DNA from: Comamonadaceae bacterium
Lineage (GTDB): Bacteria; Pseudomonadota; Gammaproteobacteria; Burkholderiales; Burkholderiaceae_C
Assembly (NCBI GenBank): GCA_947372865.1
Contig: CANBVJ010000006.1
Coordinates: 1 to 64,000, forward strand
Length of the DNA: 64,000 nucleotides
Direction: 5' to 3'
Position numbers and translations under genes: made by a program. Shown here piece after piece: positions 17,576 through 28,237 of the stretch (position 1 is its first letter; the number at the start of each line of letters is the position of its first letter). The notes beneath the pieces were generated by a model. That model was not told the DNA's origin, searched no databases, and saw only the letters and a program-made list of their open reading frames with translations.

Positions 17576-18190
17576 GTGGCATTGCAAGAAATCGTGGCGC
17601 AAATTGTGGGTGGCCTGGGCTACGACCTGGTCGAAATCGACCGGTCGGCCGGTGGCTTGTTGCGCATCACGATTGATTTGCCCTGGGTGCAGGCGGCCGA
17701 AGGTGAAGTTCAGATGGAACAGTTCATCACGGTGGAAGACTGCGAGAAGGTGACTCGCCAATTGCAGTTTGCGCTTGAGGTAGACGGTATCGAATACCGC
17801 CGCCTGGAAGTTTCTTCTCCCGGTATTGATCGCCCTTTGCGCCACGCAGCGGATTTTGAGCGCTTTGTCGGCCAGGTGGTCGATGTGACGCTCAAGGCGC
17901 CGATCGGTTCGGCTGCTACAGGCGGTGTGAGCGCTAGTCGCAAAAAGTTCCGCGGCACGCTGGAGCGCCTTGTAGACGCTCAGGGCGTGGTGGGGTGGCA
18001 AATCGTCTGGAGCGATGCGCCCGAAGTCAAGCCCGGTCAGCGCGTGAGCAAAAAACGCGTGCCGCCGCCCTTGCAGGCCTTGGGATTTAACTTGGACGAG
18101 CTGCGAGAGGCGCGTTTGGCGCCGATTGTCAGTTTCAAAGGGCGTGGCACCGGTGCGGAGATGCACGGCGGTGAAGAGTCAGTTTCGTAG
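17576..18190 (+). CDS. rimP: Ribosome maturation factor RimP
   Basis: A 204-residue RimP, needed for 30S subunit maturation. The GTG start at 17576 gives MALQEIVAQIVGGLGYDLVEID, the usual beginning. The core motif VSSPGIDRPLRHAADFERF (about residue 80) is intact. It is about 50 residues longer than E. coli RimP, mainly through an insertion near residues 107-140 rich in small residues and a Lys-rich stretch before the C-terminal SH3-like domain. It is the first gene of rimP-nusA-infB-rbfA-truB. Confidence 0.92.
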   Translation: MALQEIVAQIVGGLGYDLVEIDRSAGGLLRITIDLPWVQAAEGEVQMEQFITVEDCEKVTRQLQFALEVDGIEYRRLEVSSPGIDRPLRHAADFERFVGQVVDVTLKAPIGSAATGGVSASRKKFRGTLERLVDAQGVVGWQIVWSDAPEVKPGQRVSKKRVPPPLQALGFNLDELREARLAPIVSFKGRGTGAEMHGGEESVS

Positions 18191-18223
18191 TCATTGAATT
18201 AGAGTGTTCAGGAGAGTCAAGGC

Positions 18224-19729
18224 ATGAATCGCGAATTGTTGATGTTGGTTGAGGCTATTTCACGTGAGAAAAACGTGGAGCGTGACGTGGTGCTCGGCGC
18301 CGTGGAAGCGGCGTTGGCGCAGGCCACGAAAAAGCTGTATGCAGGCGATGTGGACATCCGTGTCGCACTCGACCGCGACAGCGGCAACTATGAGACCTTC
18401 CGCCGCTGGCACGTGGTGCCCGACGAGGCCGGTCTGCAGTTGCCCGACCAGGAGATCTTGCTGTTTGAAGCCAAAGAGCAAATCCCCGACATCGAGGTGG
18501 ACGAATACATCGAAGAGCCCATTGAGTCGTTGCCGATTGGTCGCATCGGTGCCATGGCGGCGAAGCAGGTCATTCTGCAAAAAATCCGTGACGCCGAGCG
18601 TGAAATGCTGCTCAACGAATTCATGTCGCGTGGCGACAACATCTTTGTTGGCACCGTCAAGCGCATGGACAAGGGCGACCTGATCATCGAGAGCGGTCGC
18701 GTCGAAGGCCGCTTGCGCCGTAACGAGATGATCCCCAAGGAAAACTTCCGCGCTGGCGACCGTGTGCGCGCCATGATCATGGAAGTGGACCTGACCTTGC
18801 GCGGCGCGCCCATCGTGTTGTCGCGCTCGGCGCCTGACTTCATGATCGAGCTCTTCCGTCAGGAAGTGCCCGAAATCGAACAAGGCCTGCTGGAAATCAA
18901 ATCTTGCGCCCGTGACCCCGGTTCGCGCGCCAAGATCGCGGTTTTGTCGCACGACAAGCGCGTGGACCCGATTGGCACTTGCGTCGGCGTGCGCGGCACC
19001 CGCGTCAACGGCGTGACCAACGAGCTCGCTGGCGAACGCGTAGACATTGTGTTGTGGAGCGAAGATCCGGCGCAGTTTGTGATTGGCGCCCTGGCCCCGG
19101 CCAATGTGTCTTCCATCGTGGTGGATGAAGAGCGCCATGCCATGGATGTGGTGGTGGACGAAGAAAACCTCGCCATCGCCATTGGCCGTGGTGGCCAGAA
19201 CGTGCGCTTGGCGTCCGAGCTGACCGGCTGGAAAATCAACATCATGGACGCTGCCGAATCGGCGCAAAAGCTTGCGGTGGAAACCGACTCTGGCCGTCGC
19301 CTGTTCATGGACAAGCTTGATGTGGACGAAGAAATTGCCGACATCCTGATTGCCGAAGGCTTTACCAGCCTGGAAGAAGTGGCTTATGTGCCGCTGCAGG
19401 AAATGCTGGAAATCGAGAGCTTTGACGAAGATACGGTCAACGAACTGCGCACCCGCGCCAAAGACGCTTTGCTGACGATGGAAATCGCCCGTGAAGAAAA
19501 CGTCGGCACCGTGTCGCAAGACCTGCGCGATCTGGCGGGTCTGAGCGCCGAGCAAATTGCCCAATTGGCCGAAGCTGGCGTGCACACGCTGGACGATTTT
19601 GCGGATCTAGCCACCGACGAACTTACAGAAATCACCGGCCAGTCTGCGGACGAAGCCACGGCCCTGATCATGAAGGCGCGCGAACATTGGTTCTCCAATG
19701 ACGCCGCTTCTCAAGAGCCACGGTCATGA
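18224..19729 (+). CDS. nusA: Transcription termination/antitermination factor NusA
   Basis: A 501-residue NusA. Domains: N-terminal RNA polymerase-binding domain (about 1-125), S1 domain (about 132-200, [14 protein letters not shown]), two KH domains (about 200-345, with [15 protein letters not shown] and [14 protein letters not shown]), and two C-terminal acidic helix-hairpin-helix repeats (about 360-495), the long form of proteobacteria. An AGGAG site sits 10 bp before the ATG. NusA modulates pausing, termination and antitermination, and commonly autoregulates this operon through its leader. Confidence 0.97.
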   Translation: MNRELLMLVEAISREKNVERDVVLGAVEAALAQATKKLYAGDVDIRVALDRDSGNYETFRRWHVVPDEAGLQLPDQEILLFEAKEQIPDIEVDEYIEEPIESLPIGRIGAMAAKQVILQKIRDAEREMLLNEFMSRGDNIFVGTVKRMDKGDLIIESGRVEGRLRRNEMIPKENFRAGDRVRAMIMEVDLTLRGAPIVLSRSAPDFMIELFRQEVPEIEQGLLEIKSCARDPGSRAKIAVLSHDKRVDPIGTCVGVRGTRVNGVTNELAGERVDIVLWSEDPAQFVIGALAPANVSSIVVDEERHAMDVVVDEENLAIAIGRGGQNVRLASELTGWKINIMDAAESAQKLAVETDSGRRLFMDKLDVDEEIADILIAEGFTSLEEVAYVPLQEMLEIESFDEDTVNELRTRAKDALLTMEIAREENVGTVSQDLRDLAGLSAEQIAQLAEAGVHTLDDFADLATDELTEITGQSADEATALIMKAREHWFSNDAASQEPRS

Positions 19730-19744
19730 AAGGTTACCCAATAA

Positions 19745-22669
19745 ATGTCCAGTACGACCGTCGCTGAGTTTGCTAGTGAACTCAAAAAATCCACCGAAAC
19801 CCTGTTGGACCAATTGAAGTCCGCCGGGGTGTCCAAGGCGTCGCCCAGCGACGTCTTGACCGACGCTGACAAGCACAGTTTGCTCAATTTCTTGCAAAGC
19901 AGCCACGGCACGGCCGGCGCTGACCGCAAGAAAATCACCCTGGTCAAGAAGCAGACCACCGAGATCAAGCAGGCCGATGCCAGCGGCAAGGCCCGCACGA
20001 TCCAGGTTGAAGTGCGCAAAAAGCGCACTTTTGTGCGCCGTGAAGACGGCCTGGACGCCGTGCCAGAAGGAACCGAATTGCCCGCCGCCGAACAAGTCGC
20101 CGCCCCGTCGGTGATTGACGCTGCCGAACTGGTGCGCCGCGAAGAAGAAGCCCGCCACCAGGCCGAATTCATTCGCCGCCAAGAAGAAGAGCTGGCAGCG
20201 CGTCGCCAAGAACGCGAAGACCAAGAAGCCAAAGCCCGCGCCGCCCACGAGAAAGCGACGGCCGATGCGCTGGCCCAACAACTTGAGCAAGCGCAGCGCG
20301 CGGCCAAGGCGCAAGAAGCCGCTGTTCCCGCCGCTGCACCGACCGAGGCCGCTGCTGCCATGGAAGCGGCCCAAACTGCCGCCGTTGACACGGCGCAACT
20401 GGCTGCCCAAGCTGCGTCCCAGGCGCGCGAAGAGGCTTTGGCCTCTGCGGCCCTTGCATCCAAAGCGGCTGCGGCTGAAGAAACCAAGCGTGCATCCGAG
20501 CTTGGCGACCGCCGTCGCAAGGCCGAGGCAGAAGCTGCCGCCATCCGTTTGATGATGGCCACGCCCAACAAAGTGGTCGTGCCGCTGAAAAAGCCAGAAC
20601 CTCCGAAGCCTGTGGTCGATCCCAAGGCTGCGATCAAAGGCACGCTGCACAAACCCGCCACCGGTTCAACCGTTGCCCGCCCAGGAACTGCTGCTGCTGG
20701 CGCGCCCGGTACGGGTGCAGGCAAAGAAGTCAAGTCTGCCAAGCTCTCTAGCAGCTGGGCGGGGGATCCTGCCAAGAAGAAAGAACTCAAAACCCGTGGC
20801 GACACGGGTGCGGGCGCCGGACGCTCGACCAACTGGCGCACCGGCCCCCGTGGCCGCCGTGGCAACGACCGCGACCGCGACGACCACGTGCAAGCCGCAC
20901 CGGTGGAAGCGCGCGTGTTGGAAGTGCACGTGCCTGAAACCATCACGGTGGCTGAACTCGCCCACAAAATGGCGGTGAAAGCCTCTGAGGTGATCAAGCA
21001 GCTGATGAAGCTCGGCCAGATGGTCACCATCAACCAGCCGCTGGACCAAGACACTGCCATGATTTTGGTGGAAGAGTTGGGCCACAAGGCGGTAGTCGCT
21101 GCCTTGGACGATCCAGAAGCCTTCACCGACGACGACGTGGCGCAAGCCCAGTTTGAGTCGCTGCCGCGCGCTCCTGTGGTGACCGTCATGGGTCACGTGG
21201 ACCACGGTAAAACATCGCTGCTGGACTACATCCGCCGCGCCAAAGTGGCATCAGGCGAAGCCGGTGGCATTACCCAGCACATTGGCGCCTACCACGTGGA
21301 AACCCCACGCGGCATGATTTCTTTCCTCGACACCCCTGGCCACGAAGCGTTTACCGCCATGCGTGCCCGCGGCGCCAAGGCGACCGACATTGTGATTCTG
21401 GTGGTGGCGGCTGACGACGGCGTGATGCCGCAAACCAAAGAGGCGATCAAACACGCCAAGGCGGCGGGCGTGCCCATCGTCGTGGCGATCAACAAGATCG
21501 ACAAGCCCGATTCGAACCCCGAGCGCGTGAAAAACGAGCTGGTGGTCGAAGAAGTGGTGCCTGAAGAGTTTGGTGGCGATTCACCCTTTGTGTCGGTGTC
21601 GGCCAAAACTGGCCAGGGTATTGACCAGTTGCTGGAGCAAGTGCTCTTGCAGGCCGAGGTGCTGGAACTGCGCGCCCCGGTGGCGTCCATGGCCAAAGGC
21701 CTGGTGATTGAAGCGCGTCTGGACAAAGGTCGCGGCCCCGTGGCCACGATTCTGGTGCAGTCGGGCACGCTCAAAACGGGCGACGTGGTGCTGGCTGGCC
21801 AAACCTTTGGCCGTGTGCGCGCCATGCTGGACGAAAACGGCAAGGCGATCAAGGAAGCTGGTCCGTCCATTCCTGTTGAGATTCAAGGTCTGACCGAAGT
21901 GCCGCAAGCCGGTGACGAATTCATGGTGATGTCGGACGAGCGCCGTGCCCGTGAAATTGCCACCTACCGCGCAGGCAAATTCCGCAACACCAAGCTGGCC
22001 AAGCAACAGGCTTCCAAGCTGGAAAACATGTTCAGCGACCTGTCCTCTGGCGACGTCAAGATGCTGCCTATCATCGTCAAGGCCGACGTACAGGGTTCGC
22101 AAGAAGCCCTGGCTGCGTCCTTGCTCAAGCTCTCGACCGACGAGGTCAAGGTGCAGATGGTGTATTCCGCTGTGGGCGGCATCAGCGAGTCCGACATCAA
22201 CTTGGCCATTGCGTCCAAGGCGATCGTGATTGGTTTCAATGTGCGGGCCGATGCCGGTGCGCGCAAACTGGCCGAAAACAACGGTGTGGACGTGCATTAC
22301 TACAGCATCATTTACGACGCGGTAGACGAGCTCAAAGCCGCTATGTCGGGCATGTTGGCGCCAGAAAAGCGTGAAGAAGTCATCGGTTTTGCCGAGATTC
22401 GCACCGTGTTTGTGGCGTCCAAGATTGGTACGGTGGCCGGTTGTATGGTCACGGGTGGACACGTCAACCGCAGCGCGCATTTCCGCCTGCTGCGCGACAA
22501 CGCGGTCATCTACACCGGCGAGCTCGATTCGCTCAAGCGCATGAAAGACGATGTGCGGGAGGTCAAAGAAGGCTTCGAGTGCGGTATCAAACTCAAGAAC
22601 TACAACGACATCTCCGTGGGCGATCAGTTGGAATTCTTCGAGATCAAAGAAATCGCCCGAACCATATGA
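19745..22669 (+). CDS. infB: Translation initiation factor IF-2
   Basis: A 974-residue initiation factor that brings fMet-tRNA to the 30S subunit and hydrolyses GTP at subunit joining. The N-terminal IF2N domain (about 1-55) is followed by a long Ala/Glu/Arg-rich helical linker (about 110-300) and a Gly/Pro/Arg-rich part with a second IF2N domain (about 380-440). The GTPase domain has G1 GHVDHGKTS (about 482-490), G3 DTPGHEAF and G4 NKID. C-terminal domains II-IV end at IKEIARTI. Start ATG is 15 bp after nusA. Confidence 0.97.
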   Translation: MSSTTVAEFASELKKSTETLLDQLKSAGVSKASPSDVLTDADKHSLLNFLQSSHGTAGADRKKITLVKKQTTEIKQADASGKARTIQVEVRKKRTFVRREDGLDAVPEGTELPAAEQVAAPSVIDAAELVRREEEARHQAEFIRRQEEELAARRQEREDQEAKARAAHEKATADALAQQLEQAQRAAKAQEAAVPAAAPTEAAAAMEAAQTAAVDTAQLAAQAASQAREEALASAALASKAAAAEETKRASELGDRRRKAEAEAAAIRLMMATPNKVVVPLKKPEPPKPVVDPKAAIKGTLHKPATGSTVARPGTAAAGAPGTGAGKEVKSAKLSSSWAGDPAKKKELKTRGDTGAGAGRSTNWRTGPRGRRGNDRDRDDHVQAAPVEARVLEVHVPETITVAELAHKMAVKASEVIKQLMKLGQMVTINQPLDQDTAMILVEELGHKAVVAALDDPEAFTDDDVAQAQFESLPRAPVVTVMGHVDHGKTSLLDYIRRAKVASGEAGGITQHIGAYHVETPRGMISFLDTPGHEAFTAMRARGAKATDIVILVVAADDGVMPQTKEAIKHAKAAGVPIVVAINKIDKPDSNPERVKNELVVEEVVPEEFGGDSPFVSVSAKTGQGIDQLLEQVLLQAEVLELRAPVASMAKGLVIEARLDKGRGPVATILVQSGTLKTGDVVLAGQTFGRVRAMLDENGKAIKEAGPSIPVEIQGLTEVPQAGDEFMVMSDERRAREIATYRAGKFRNTKLAKQQASKLENMFSDLSSGDVKMLPIIVKADVQGSQEALAASLLKLSTDEVKVQMVYSAVGGISESDINLAIASKAIVIGFNVRADAGARKLAENNGVDVHYYSIIYDAVDELKAAMSGMLAPEKREEVIGFAEIRTVFVASKIGTVAGCMVTGGHVNRSAHFRLLRDNAVIYTGELDSLKRMKDDVREVKEGFECGIKLKNYNDISVGDQLEFFEIKEIARTI

Positions 22670-22760
22670 GCCCCCACGCTTGTCACTTCGTGTACTGCGC
22701 TGCCCCCCGGGGGGGCCGTCGCACGCCTTGGGGCGGCCCGGCGGCGCGCGGAGCCTGCCT
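22670..22760 (+). repeat. GC-rich hairpin repeat between infB and rbfA
   Basis: The 91-bp gap begins CCCCCACGCTTGTCACTTCG, followed by a G/C palindrome GCCCCCCGGGGGGGCC (22702-22717) and a stretch rich in CGGC. It resembles intergenic mosaic repeats I associate with Comamonadaceae genomes. It lies within a co-transcribed operon, so it must be present in the mRNA between two coding regions. Confidence 0.55.
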
Positions 22761-23129
22761 GTGAAGAAAAGGTCCTCTGCCCCGAACCGTGGCTTTCGCG
22801 TAGCCGACCAGATCCAGCGCGATCTGACGGAGCTGATCGCGCGCGAGTTGAAAGACCCGCGCGTCGGCATGGTGACGATCCAGTCGGTCGAAGTAACGCC
22901 CGACTACGCGCACGCCAAGGTGTATTTCAGTCTGTTGGTGGGCGACCCGGTGCAGTGTGCCGAAGGGCTGAACCAGGCGGCGGGCTTTTTGCGCTCAGGT
23001 TTGTTCAAGCGCTTGCACATTCATACCGTGCCGACGCTGCACTTTTTGTTCGATCAGACGACCGAACGCGCTGCCGACATGAATGCCTTGATAGCGCGCG
23101 CGGTATCAATGCGCGCCAAAGAGGACTAG
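22761..23129 (+). CDS. rbfA: 30S ribosome-binding factor RbfA
   Basis: A 122-residue KH-fold protein that binds immature 30S subunits and acts in 16S rRNA 5'-end processing. The GTG at 22761 starts [22 protein letters not shown], the family's usual N-terminus; the frame is open upstream through the repeat, but that part is not RbfA-like. The core [21 protein letters not shown] is typical. It is followed 7 bp later by truB. Confidence 0.93.
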   Translation: MKKRSSAPNRGFRVADQIQRDLTELIARELKDPRVGMVTIQSVEVTPDYAHAKVYFSLLVGDPVQCAEGLNQAAGFLRSGLFKRLHIHTVPTLHFLFDQTTERAADMNALIARAVSMRAKED

Positions 23130-23136
23130 GAAGACG

Positions 23137-24123
23137 ATGAACGCGCCACGTGCACGGCTTGCAAGGCGCCCCGTGCACGGGGTACTGTTGCTGGACAAGC
23201 CGCTCGGTTTTTCCAGCAACCAGGCTTTGCAAAAAGCCAAGTGGCTGTTGCGTGCTGAAAAGGCGGGCCATACCGGCACGCTCGATCCGCTGGCCACCGG
23301 GGTGTTGCCACTGTGTTTTGGCGCTGCCACCAAGTTCAGCCAGATGCATCTGGACGCGGACAAGGTGTACGAGGCAACGCTGCACCTGGGTGTAAAGACC
23401 ACCACGGCGGATGCTGAGGGCGAGGTGCTAAGCGAACGGCCAGTGGCGGTGAGCGTGGAAGATATTGAACGGGTGGTGCGCCAGTTCACCGGAGCAATCC
23501 GGCAGGTGCCGCCCATGCACAGTGCCTTGAAGAAAGACGGCAAGGCGCTGTACGAGTACGCCCGACAGGGCATTGAGGTGGAACGCGCTGCGCGCGACGT
23601 GACAATTTACGCTTTGCGCGTGCTGGAAATGCCCACGGTGGCCGCCCCGCACGCGTTGAAGATGGAGGTGAGCTGTAGCAAAGGCACTTACATCCGCACG
23701 CTGGGTGAGGATATGGGTGAGGCGCTGGGCTGTGGCGCGCATTTGAGCGCCTTGCGGCGTACCCGCACCGGTGGTTTCGGACAAACGCAGTGTGTGAGTC
23801 TGGAGGCTCTGGAAGCCATGACGGAGGCGCAGCGTTTGGCGCTGTTGCTGCCGGTGGATGCGCTGTTGGAAGGTCATCAGCGTGTCGCTCTGGAAAGCGA
23901 GAGTGCCGCACGGTTTTTGAGTGGTGTGCGCCGGCGTGGCGACTGGCCTGACGCGGAGCAGGTGGCGGTATACGCCGCTGCACCGCCTGCGTTATTGGGG
24001 ACGGGTCGCGTAGTGGCAGGGGAGTTGATCCCGGGGCGGCTTTTGAGTCCGCTGGACATTGGTGAGGTACAGGCGCAAAGCGCGGCACTGGCCCAAGCAG
24101 GCATTACGAATAGTACGAATTGA
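23137..24123 (+). CDS. truB: tRNA pseudouridine(55) synthase TruB
   Basis: A 328-residue enzyme that isomerises U55 of the tRNA T-loop to pseudouridine. The catalytic Asp50 is in [16 protein letters not shown], and the second motif [16 protein letters not shown] is near residue 14. Other conserved blocks are [18 protein letters not shown] and [17 protein letters not shown]-terminal PUA-like extension (about 255-320) is diverged. An AGGAAG site precedes the ATG. It is the last of the classic nusA-operon genes. Confidence 0.96.
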   Translation: MNAPRARLARRPVHGVLLLDKPLGFSSNQALQKAKWLLRAEKAGHTGTLDPLATGVLPLCFGAATKFSQMHLDADKVYEATLHLGVKTTTADAEGEVLSERPVAVSVEDIERVVRQFTGAIRQVPPMHSALKKDGKALYEYARQGIEVERAARDVTIYALRVLEMPTVAAPHALKMEVSCSKGTYIRTLGEDMGEALGCGAHLSALRRTRTGGFGQTQCVSLEALEAMTEAQRLALLLPVDALLEGHQRVALESESAARFLSGVRRRGDWPDAEQVAVYAAAPPALLGTGRVVAGELIPGRLLSPLDIGEVQAQSAALAQAGITNSTN

Positions 24124-24152
24124 AATTTGAATCTGTTGAAAGAAAGTGAAAC

Positions 24153-25976
24153 ATGAGTAGCAAGCAAATCCGCAACATCGCCATCATCGCCCACGTTGAC
24201 CATGGCAAAACCACCATGGTCGACCAGCTCCTGCGCCAGTCGGGCACCTTTGCCGAACACGAAAAAGTGGTCGACACCGTGATGGACAACAACGCCATTG
24301 AAAAAGAGCGTGGTATCACGATTTTGGCCAAGAACTGCGCCGTGACCTGGGAAGGTACGCACATCAACATCGTTGACACTCCCGGACACGCCGACTTCGG
24401 TGGCGAAGTGGAACGTGCGTTGTCGATGGTGGACGGCGTGGTGCTGCTGATCGACGCGCAAGAAGGCCCCATGCCACAAACGCGTTTCGTCACCAAAAAG
24501 GCGCTGGCCTTGGGTCTCAAACCCATTCTGGTGGTGAACAAGGTGGACAAGCCCGGTGCGCGTCCTGACTTTGTGGTCAACGCTGCGTTTGACTTGTTTG
24601 ACAAGTTGGGCGCCACTGACGAACAGCTCGACTTCCCCGTGGTTTACGCCTCCGGCATCAATGGCTGGTCTTCCATGGAAGAGGGCGCGCCCGGTGAACA
24701 GTGGGGCCCCGATATGTCGGCCTTGTTCAACACCGTGCTGGCCCATGTGCCATCGCAAAAAGGCGACCCTGCAGCGCCTTTGCAATTGCAAATTTCTGCA
24801 CTCGACTTCTCCACTTTTGTGGGCCGTATCGGCGTGGGCCGCATCAGCCAGGGCACGATCAAGCCCATGATGGACGTGGTGGTGATGGAAGGCCCGGACG
24901 GCAAACCCATTAAGGGACGCGTCAACCAAGTGTTGACTTTCCAGGGTCTGGAGCGCGTGCAAGCCACCGAAGCCGGTCCCGGCGAGATCGTGCTGATCAA
25001 CGGTATTGCGGACATCGGTATCGGCGTCACTATCACTGACCCCACCAACCCCGCACCGCTGCCCATGCTGAAGGTGGACGAGCCCACGCTGACCATGAAC
25101 TTTTGCGTCAACACCAGCCCGCTGGCTGGCCGCGAAGGCAAGTACGTCACCAGCCGCCAGATCTGGGACCGCCTGCAAAAAGAGCTGCAGCACAATGTGG
25201 CGCTGCGCGTCAAGGAAACCGACGAAGAAGGTATCTTTGAAGTGATGGGCCGTGGCGAATTGCACCTGACCATCCTGCTGGAAAACATGCGCCGCGAAGG
25301 CTACGAGCTGGCAGTGTCGAAGCCCCGCGTGGTGTTCCGCGATGTGAACGGCGAAAAGCACGAACCTATCGAGTTGGTCACCGCCGACATTGAAGAGCAG
25401 CACCAAGGCGGCGTGATGCAAGCCCTGGGCGAGCGCAAGGGCGAGCTGGTGAACATGGAGCCGGACGGCCGTGGACGCGTACGTTTGGAATACAGCATCC
25501 CAGCGCGTGGTCTGATTGGTTTTACCAACGAATTTTTGAACTTGACCCGCGGCTCGGGCCTGATCTCCAATATCTTTGACAGCTACGAAGCGCACAAGGG
25601 TGACATCGGTGGCCGTAAAAACGGCGTGCTGATTTCCATGGACGCCGGTGAAATTTTTACCTACGCCCTGGGCAAGCTCGACGACCGCGGCCGCATGTTC
25701 GTCAAGGCCAACGATCCGGTGTACGAAGGCATGATTGTGGGCATCCACAGCCGTGACAACGACTTGGTGGTGAACGCCACGCGCACCAAGCAGCTGACCA
25801 ACTTCCGCGTGTCCGGCAAGGAAGACGCGATCAAGATCACGCCACCGATTGATTGCACGCTGGAATACGGTGTGGAATTCATTGAGGACGACGAGCTGGT
25901 GGAAATCACACCGAAGTCGATCCGCCTGCGCAAGCGCTTCCTGACGGAAAGCGAACGCAAGCGCTCGGGTCGCTAA
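24153..25976 (+). CDS. typA: Translational GTPase TypA/BipA
   Basis: A 607-residue ribosome-associated GTPase involved in stress and low-temperature ribosome assembly. G1 is AHVDHGKTT (residues 13-21), switch region ERGITI, G3 DTPGHADFGGEVER and G4 NKVDKP. Domains III, V and the BipA-specific C-terminal domain follow; RGLIGFTNEFLNLTRG is diagnostic for TypA. It lies 29 bp after truB and may be part of the same transcript. A terminator follows at 26024. Confidence 0.96.
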   Translation: MSSKQIRNIAIIAHVDHGKTTMVDQLLRQSGTFAEHEKVVDTVMDNNAIEKERGITILAKNCAVTWEGTHINIVDTPGHADFGGEVERALSMVDGVVLLIDAQEGPMPQTRFVTKKALALGLKPILVVNKVDKPGARPDFVVNAAFDLFDKLGATDEQLDFPVVYASGINGWSSMEEGAPGEQWGPDMSALFNTVLAHVPSQKGDPAAPLQLQISALDFSTFVGRIGVGRISQGTIKPMMDVVVMEGPDGKPIKGRVNQVLTFQGLERVQATEAGPGEIVLINGIADIGIGVTITDPTNPAPLPMLKVDEPTLTMNFCVNTSPLAGREGKYVTSRQIWDRLQKELQHNVALRVKETDEEGIFEVMGRGELHLTILLENMRREGYELAVSKPRVVFRDVNGEKHEPIELVTADIEEQHQGGVMQALGERKGELVNMEPDGRGRVRLEYSIPARGLIGFTNEFLNLTRGSGLISNIFDSYEAHKGDIGGRKNGVLISMDAGEIFTYALGKLDDRGRMFVKANDPVYEGMIVGIHSRDNDLVVNATRTKQLTNFRVSGKEDAIKITPPIDCTLEYGVEFIEDDELVEITPKSIRLRKRFLTESERKRSGR

Positions 25977-26023
25977 AGCCTGGGCGGCTTGGGCCGTCTT
26001 GGCGCGACGCTTGTCGCACGCTG

Positions 26024-26048
26024 CAGCGCCCCTCGGGGCGCTGTTTTT
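26024..26048 (+). terminator. Terminator after typA
   Basis: CAGCGCCCC (26024-26032), TC, GGGGCGCTG (26035-26043), then TTTTT. It lies 47 bp after the typA stop. Confidence 0.85.
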
Positions 26049-26100
26049 GTATGTGGCGGGGGCGGTTTGTGGCCGCCCCTCATGAAGATGGGCAAACACA

Positions 26101-27198
26101 ATGTCAGAATTTTTGATCACCGAAGTGCACGGCCAGGTTGGATTTATCACCCTGAACCGCCCCAAGGCGCTTAACGCCTTGAACCTGGACATGGTGCGCG
26201 GGCTGACGGCCATGCTGCTGGCCTGGGAGCAAGACCCGGCGATTGCGGCAGTCGCCATTCGCGGCACGAACAAGCTGGGCAATTTCGGCAGCTTTTGTGC
26301 CGGTGGTGACATCCGTTTCTTCCACCAAGCCGCCTTGGCCGGCAACCCGACGCTCGAAGATTTCTTTACCGAAGAATACGCGCTCAACCACCTTATTCAC
26401 CATTACGCCAAACCCTACATCCCCTTTATGGACGGCATTGTGATGGGCGGGGGCATGGGCATCAGCCAGGGCACGCGCTACCGCCTGGTAACCGAACACA
26501 CCAAGATGGCCATGCCCGAGACGCATATTGGCCTGTTTCCAGACGTGGGCGGGGGCTACTTCTTGAGCCGCTGCCCCGGCAGCACCGGCGAGTGGCTGGC
26601 CCTGACGGGCGCGGCGCTCAACGCGGCGGGCGCTATGGAGCTGGGCCTGGCGGACTACTGCCTGAATGCGGCAAGCTTGGAGGCCGCCTGGGCGGCACTG
26701 GGCGGTGTGGACTTCGGCAATGCGCAGGGCCTGAGCGCTTGGCTGGCTGAGTTCTCGGTGGCGCCCGCAGCGGCCAGCGGCGTGGAGCGCGAGGCGATTG
26801 ACCGCATTTTCTCGCTAGCCACGGCGGCGGACATGGTCCACGCCCTGGAATCGGCGTCGGATGCCTGGAGCCAGCAAACGGCCGCCACCCTGCGCCACCG
26901 CTCGCCGCTGATGCTGCATGTGGTGCTGGAGCAGGTGCGCCGCGCCCGCAACATGGGCCTGGCCGACGATTTGCGCATGGAACGCGACATGGTGCGCCAC
27001 TGCTTTCATACCGCGCACCTGGCACGCAGCGGCGTGGCCAGCGAAACGGTAGAAGGCATCCGCGCCCTGGCGGTGGACAAAGACCAGCAACCCCGCTGGA
27101 ACCCGGCCCGCGTGGAGGATGTAACGACCGAGATGGTGGCGCCGTTTTTTGACAGCCCCTGGCCTGCGTCGGCCCATCCGCTGCGCCAACTGGCCTAA
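26101..27198 (+). CDS. Enoyl-CoA hydratase/isomerase family, 3-hydroxyisobutyryl-CoA hydrolase-like
   Basis: A 365-residue crotonase-fold protein of the HIBYL-CoA hydrolase subgroup, which removes CoA from 3-hydroxyisobutyryl-CoA in valine breakdown. It starts MSEFLITEVHGQVGFITLNR. CoA-binding/oxyanion motifs are FCAGGDIRFFH (about residue 63-73) and GIVMGGGMGISQG (about 113-125). ETHIGLFPDVGGGYFLSR (about 140-157) is the signature that separates this subgroup from enoyl-CoA hydratases. No other valine-degradation genes adjoin it. Its length matches HIBCH proteins rather than the 260-residue hydratases. Confidence 0.85.
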   Translation: MSEFLITEVHGQVGFITLNRPKALNALNLDMVRGLTAMLLAWEQDPAIAAVAIRGTNKLGNFGSFCAGGDIRFFHQAALAGNPTLEDFFTEEYALNHLIHHYAKPYIPFMDGIVMGGGMGISQGTRYRLVTEHTKMAMPETHIGLFPDVGGGYFLSRCPGSTGEWLALTGAALNAAGAMELGLADYCLNAASLEAAWAALGGVDFGNAQGLSAWLAEFSVAPAAASGVEREAIDRIFSLATAADMVHALESASDAWSQQTAATLRHRSPLMLHVVLEQVRRARNMGLADDLRMERDMVRHCFHTAHLARSGVASETVEGIRALAVDKDQQPRWNPARVEDVTTEMVAPFFDSPWPASAHPLRQLA

Positions 27199-27214
27199 GG
27201 TCCGCGCAAAGCGG

Positions 27215-27233
27215 CCTTAGCGCCTCGCTAAGG
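27215..27233. terminator. Hairpin between convergent genes
   Basis: CCTTAGCG (27215-27222), CCT, CGCTAAGG (27226-27233): a perfect 8-bp stem between the convergent hydrolase gene and smpB. It lacks a T tract on either strand. Confidence 0.4.
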
Positions 27234-27251
27234 GCGCCAGGCCAGCTCGCC

Positions 27252-27725
27252 CTAGCGGTGGTGGACTTTCATGGCGCGTTCGACTTCGCGCTTGCCTTCG
27301 CGGTCTTTGATAGTGTCGCGCTTGTCGTGTTCAGCCTTGCCCTTGGCCAGGGAGATTTCGCACTTGATCTTGCCGCCCTTCCAGTGCAGGTTGATGGGCA
27401 CCAAGGTGTAGCCTTTTTGCTCGACCTTGCCGATCAGTCGCTCGATTTCGGCCTTGTGCATGAGCAGCTTTTTGGTCCGCACTTTGTCCGGGCTGATGTG
27501 GCTGGACGCGGTGTTGAGCGGGTTGATCTGCAGCCCAATCAAAAACAGCTCCTTGTTGCGCACCACCACGTAGCCGTCGGTGAGTTGCACCTTGCCTTCG
27601 CGCAGGGATTTGACCTCCCAGCCTTCGAGCACCAAACCAGCCTCAAAGCGCTCTTCAAAGAAGTAGTTGTACGCGGCCTTCTTGTTGTCGGCAATGCGGG
27701 ACGCGGTATCGGGTTTTTTGGCCAT
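27252..27725 (-). CDS. smpB: SsrA-binding protein SmpB
   Basis: A 157-residue partner of tmRNA in rescue of stalled ribosomes. The ATG at 27725 gives [22 protein letters not shown], the expected start. Conserved blocks are [20 protein letters not shown] and [13 protein letters not shown], and the basic tail [20 protein letters not shown] inserts in the mRNA channel. The tmRNA gene is not in this window. The gene is divergent from ratA with 68 bp between start codons, a conserved arrangement. Confidence 0.96.
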   Translation of the reverse strand: MAKKPDTASRIADNKKAAYNYFFEERFEAGLVLEGWEVKSLREGKVQLTDGYVVVRNKELFLIGLQINPLNTASSHISPDKVRTKKLLMHKAEIERLIGKVEQKGYTLVPINLHWKGGKIKCEISLAKGKAEHDKRDTIKDREGKREVERAMKVHHR

Positions 27726-27793
27726 GAAGGGGAGGTGGGGGTGAAAGTGGGGATCGAAAGAGAGCGTGACTACAATCCCGCACACCCCATTCT

Positions 27794-28237
27794 ATGAAAA
27801 CCGTCAACAAGTCCGTTCTGCTGTGGTACAGCCCCGAAGAAATGTATGCGCTGGTGACGGACGTGGCGCAGTACCCGCAATTTTTGCCCTGGTGCGACCG
27901 CGCCTCTGTGCTCAGACAGGACGCCAGCGGCGTCATCGCTGAAATTGGCATTGCGTTTGGCGGCATTCACCAGTCTTTCACTACCCGCAACACGCACACG
28001 GCGCCCAGCCAGGTTGACATGGCACTGGTCAAAGGGCCGTTCTCGCAACTGGAGGGGCAATGGACTTTTCTGCCGGTGGGTGACGGCTCGCAGCGCGCAT
28101 GCAAGGTGAATTTGGCCTTGCGCTACGGGTTCGATAACGCCGTGTTGGGCCGCCTGGTGGGGCCGGTGTTTGACAAAATTGCCGCCACCTTGGTCGATGC
28201 CTTTGTCAAACGGGCGCAGCAGGTTTATGGTGAGTGA
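27794..28237 (+). CDS. ratA: RatA-family protein (Coq10/START domain)
   Basis: A 147-residue single-domain START/Coq10-like protein. E. coli RatA (PasT) was described as a toxin that blocks 70S formation, while eukaryotic relatives bind ubiquinone and support respiration; the physiological role here is open. The typical start MKTVNKSVLLWYSPEEMYALVTDV and YPQFLPWCD (about residues 28-36) are present, and the C-terminal helix is VDAFVKRAQQVYG. It overlaps rnfH by 11 bp. The smpB/ratA-rnfH cluster is conserved in proteobacteria. Confidence 0.9.
   Translation: MKTVNKSVLLWYSPEEMYALVTDVAQYPQFLPWCDRASVLRQDASGVIAEIGIAFGGIHQSFTTRNTHTAPSQVDMALVKGPFSQLEGQWTFLPVGDGSQRACKVNLALRYGFDNAVLGRLVGPVFDKIAATLVDAFVKRAQQVYGE

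Noticed and set aside
23877-26387. An 836-codon minus-strand open frame opposite typA
   Set aside because: Antisense shadow: it spans three plus-strand genes, has no motifs and is His/Gln-rich. The 580-codon minus-strand frame at 8814-10556 opposite pepA is of the same kind.
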